Origin: Sphingomonas caseinilytica
GTDB lineage: Bacteria > Pseudomonadota > Alphaproteobacteria > Sphingomonadales > Sphingomonadaceae
NCBI RefSeq assembly: GCF_023516455.1
Contig: NZ_JAMGBA010000003.1
Location: 124,001 to 188,000 of the forward strand
Direction: 5' to 3'
Length of the DNA stretch: 64,000 bases
Of this stretch, positions 62,689-64,000 are shown in pieces. The notes beneath the pieces are model-generated. The model saw only the letters and a program-made list of their open reading frames with translations. It did no database searches and was not told the DNA's origin. Positions within the stretch are counted from its first letter, which is position 1, and each line of letters opens with the position of its first letter. The translations under genes and the position numbers were made by a program.

Positions 62689-62853
62689 CTAGGCCAGGAA
62701 AATGGTCGTAAACAGAAACCCGCAGGCGAAGGTCATCGCGAACAATTTGGCATCGCTTAGCAGCGTAGACGGAATTTCGTCCGCTACAGCAGCGGTCGCA
62801 CCGCCCAATTGTCGGACCCGCAAGACACGTTGAAGGCGATCATTAGCTTGCAT
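62689..62853 (-). CDS. 54-aa predicted membrane protein
   Basis: The ATG at 62853 opens 54 codons ending TAG at 62689. The N-terminal half is charged (MQANDRLQRVLRVRQLGG). The C-terminal end is one hydrophobic helix (KLFAMTFACGFLFTTIFLA). A weak AAGAAG lies about eight bases upstream. The stop is 16 bp from the convergent MFS stop. I recognise no family. It is supported by intact length, a membrane helix and position, but not by homology. Confidence 0.5.
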   Translation of the reverse strand: MQANDRLQRVLRVRQLGGATAAVADEIPSTLLSDAKLFAMTFACGFLFTTIFLA

Positions 62854-62943
62854 TGAAGACTTCTTAACGTGATTTTTACCACGTCTTCAACGCCTCTAAA
62901 TCGCGCTGCGATCCACGCGTCCCACGACGGGACATTGGCCTTC

Positions 62944-64000
62944 TTAGCTGGCGGCTTTTCGGTAGATGGGCGGAGCCGCTGAGGGCCCGCTCTTGCGCGA
63001 ACGCAGTAGAGCCGTTGCCTGATCGCCGCTCATTGGTTTGCCGAAATACCAACCCTGCCCGACCGCGCAGCCGATTCCGGCGACCGCGGCGTGCGTGGCG
63101 GCATCCTCGATGCCCTCGACCGTGACTGGAACGCCAATGCCGTCGGCCAGCGTTGCGACCGCGCGAATGATCGCGGAACTTTCCGGATCCTTGGTCAGCG
63201 TCGAAACGAAGCTCCGATCGATCTTGATCACGTCGAACGGCAGCGAGCGAAGGTGCGCCAGCGACGAGAAGCCGGTGCCGAAATCATCTAGCGCCAGCCT
63301 GATACCCTGGTTCTTCAGGCTGGTGACGATCGTTCGTGCCAGATCGATGTCGGCGAACAGCGAACTTTCGGTGATTTCAACCACTAGCCGTTCCGCCGGA
63401 AATCCCGCTTCGGCCAGCAGACGAACAATGCGCTGGGCCAGCCAGCTATCGCTCAGCTGCATCGGGGAAATGTTGACGGACAGCTTGATCGTCGGGTCCC
63501 ACGTGGCTGCTTCGGTCATTGCCGCGAGCATGATCTGCTCCGACAGCCGTCCGATCAGGCCATGCTCTTCCGCCACCGGAATGAAACGATCCGGCCCGAT
63601 CATACCACTGAGCGGGTGATCCCAGCGCGCCAACACTTCGAACCCGACGATTTCGCCTGTCAGCAGTTCGACCTGCGGCTCGTAGTGAGGAAGGAATTGG
63701 CCGTGGTCCAGGCCGTAGCGGATGCCCTGCTCGATCTCGCTATGGACGAGCAGCTCACGTTCCATCCCTTCATCGAACCAGATTGGGCGAGCCGAACGGG
63801 TCGAGCTGGCACGGGTGAGTGCGATGTCGGCCCGCCGAAGCAGGTCTGGAATCTGGGCATCGGACGGTTCAGCGGCAGCGATGCCGAGGAACGCTCCGAT
63901 CTGCACCAGCTTGCCTTCGATTTCCATCGGCCGGGTCACCGCCGCCAGCAGCTCCTCGGCGAGAATCCAGGCGTTCGCCACCTTCGCTCGGGGTGCGGCA
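62944..64000 (-). CDS. GGDEF-EAL protein, N-terminus outside the window
   Basis: The frame is open through the right edge. The part seen ends a GGDEF domain (LLRRADIALTRASSTRSARPIWFDE) and holds a full EAL domain: GFEVLARWDHP (EVL for EAL), SVNISPMQL, VVEITESSLF, DDFGTGFSSLAHLRSLPFDVIKID and VEGIED. The metal and catalytic residues look intact, so it should be an active c-di-GMP phosphodiesterase. The upstream sensory part is not visible. A GTG at 63981 could also start translation, but the open frame upstream argues for a longer gene. Confidence 0.9.
   Translation of the reverse strand, partial: AAPRAKVANAWILAEELLAAVTRPMEIEGKLVQIGAFLGIAAAEPSDAQIPDLLRRADIALTRASSTRSARPIWFDEGMERELLVHSEIEQGIRYGLDHGQFLPHYEPQVELLTGEIVGFEVLARWDHPLSGMIGPDRFIPVAEEHGLIGRLSEQIMLAAMTEAATWDPTIKLSVNISPMQLSDSWLAQRIVRLLAEAGFPAERLVVEITESSLFADIDLARTIVTSLKNQGIRLALDDFGTGFSSLAHLRSLPFDVIKIDRSFVSTLTKDPESSAIIRAVATLADGIGVPVTVEGIEDAATHAAVAGIGCAVGQGWYFGKPMSGDQATALLRSRKSGPSAAPPIYRKAAS

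Overview
The window looks like one contiguous piece of a high-GC alphaproteobacterial chromosome, most likely a sphingomonad (Sphingomonadaceae or a close relative). The grounds are the style of the housekeeping genes, a GAAC-N7-GAAC SOS box before radA, a ROSE-type thermometer before an hsp20 gene, TonB-box-like IVVTG motifs, HWE-kinase signalling, an OxyR-AhpC/AhpD-KatG block, and many 4-bp ATGA gene overlaps. No rRNA operon, prophage, insertion sequence or CRISPR array was seen. The one RNA gene found is a tRNA-Arg(CCU). The window cuts an M20 peptidase gene on the left and a GGDEF/EAL gene on the right.

Accessory-looking part, 1-14 kb: small stress and envelope genes separated by longer gaps. 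These include a haloperoxidase-like protein, Hsp20 under a heat-shock promoter and RNA thermometer, an L,D-transpeptidase, GAF sensors and a GAF-HWE kinase-receiver hybrid. A SARP-like regulator fused to an alpha/beta hydrolase is divergent from an operon for a 36-residue membrane protein, a diiron protein and an OsmC-like protein. The gaps here carry at least nine copies of a short interspersed repeat. In two places the repeat is followed at the same distance by a covarying hairpin and the start of the same gene family, intact at 12.7 kb and a remnant at 4.4 kb.

14-22 kb: a tightly coupled trio (N-formylglutamate amidohydrolase-like, DUF1704/QEGLA HExxxH metallopeptidase-like, glutathione-synthetase-like ATP-grasp) resembles a peptide ligase/eraser pair. 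Next come a Phd/PemK-like toxin-antitoxin pair with a long overlap and an ECF sigma - VWA lipoprotein - Pro-rich membrane protein cluster. A dense array of palindromes follows.

22-64 kb is mostly core: folE with a flavoprotein, tRNA-Arg, nitrilase-grxC-comF, a methyltransferase, a lone Flp pilin, an M48-LysM protease, a 45-aa protein/602-aa protein/xerD/accA operon divergent from aroK-aroB, a cvpA-cysS-NifU-like-kef operon, a J-domain gene, SOS-boxed radA, an MFS gene, cysK, a GGDEF-EAL-PilZ protein, MerR with an acyl-CoA dehydrogenase, purF-SDR, a cyclopropane-fatty-acid-synthase-like gene, cysE-DUF2794, a TauE/SafE permease, ahpC-ahpD divergent from oxyR, katG, pgsA and a second MFS gene. 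Function calls rest on motifs and family resemblance read by eye; no database search was possible.
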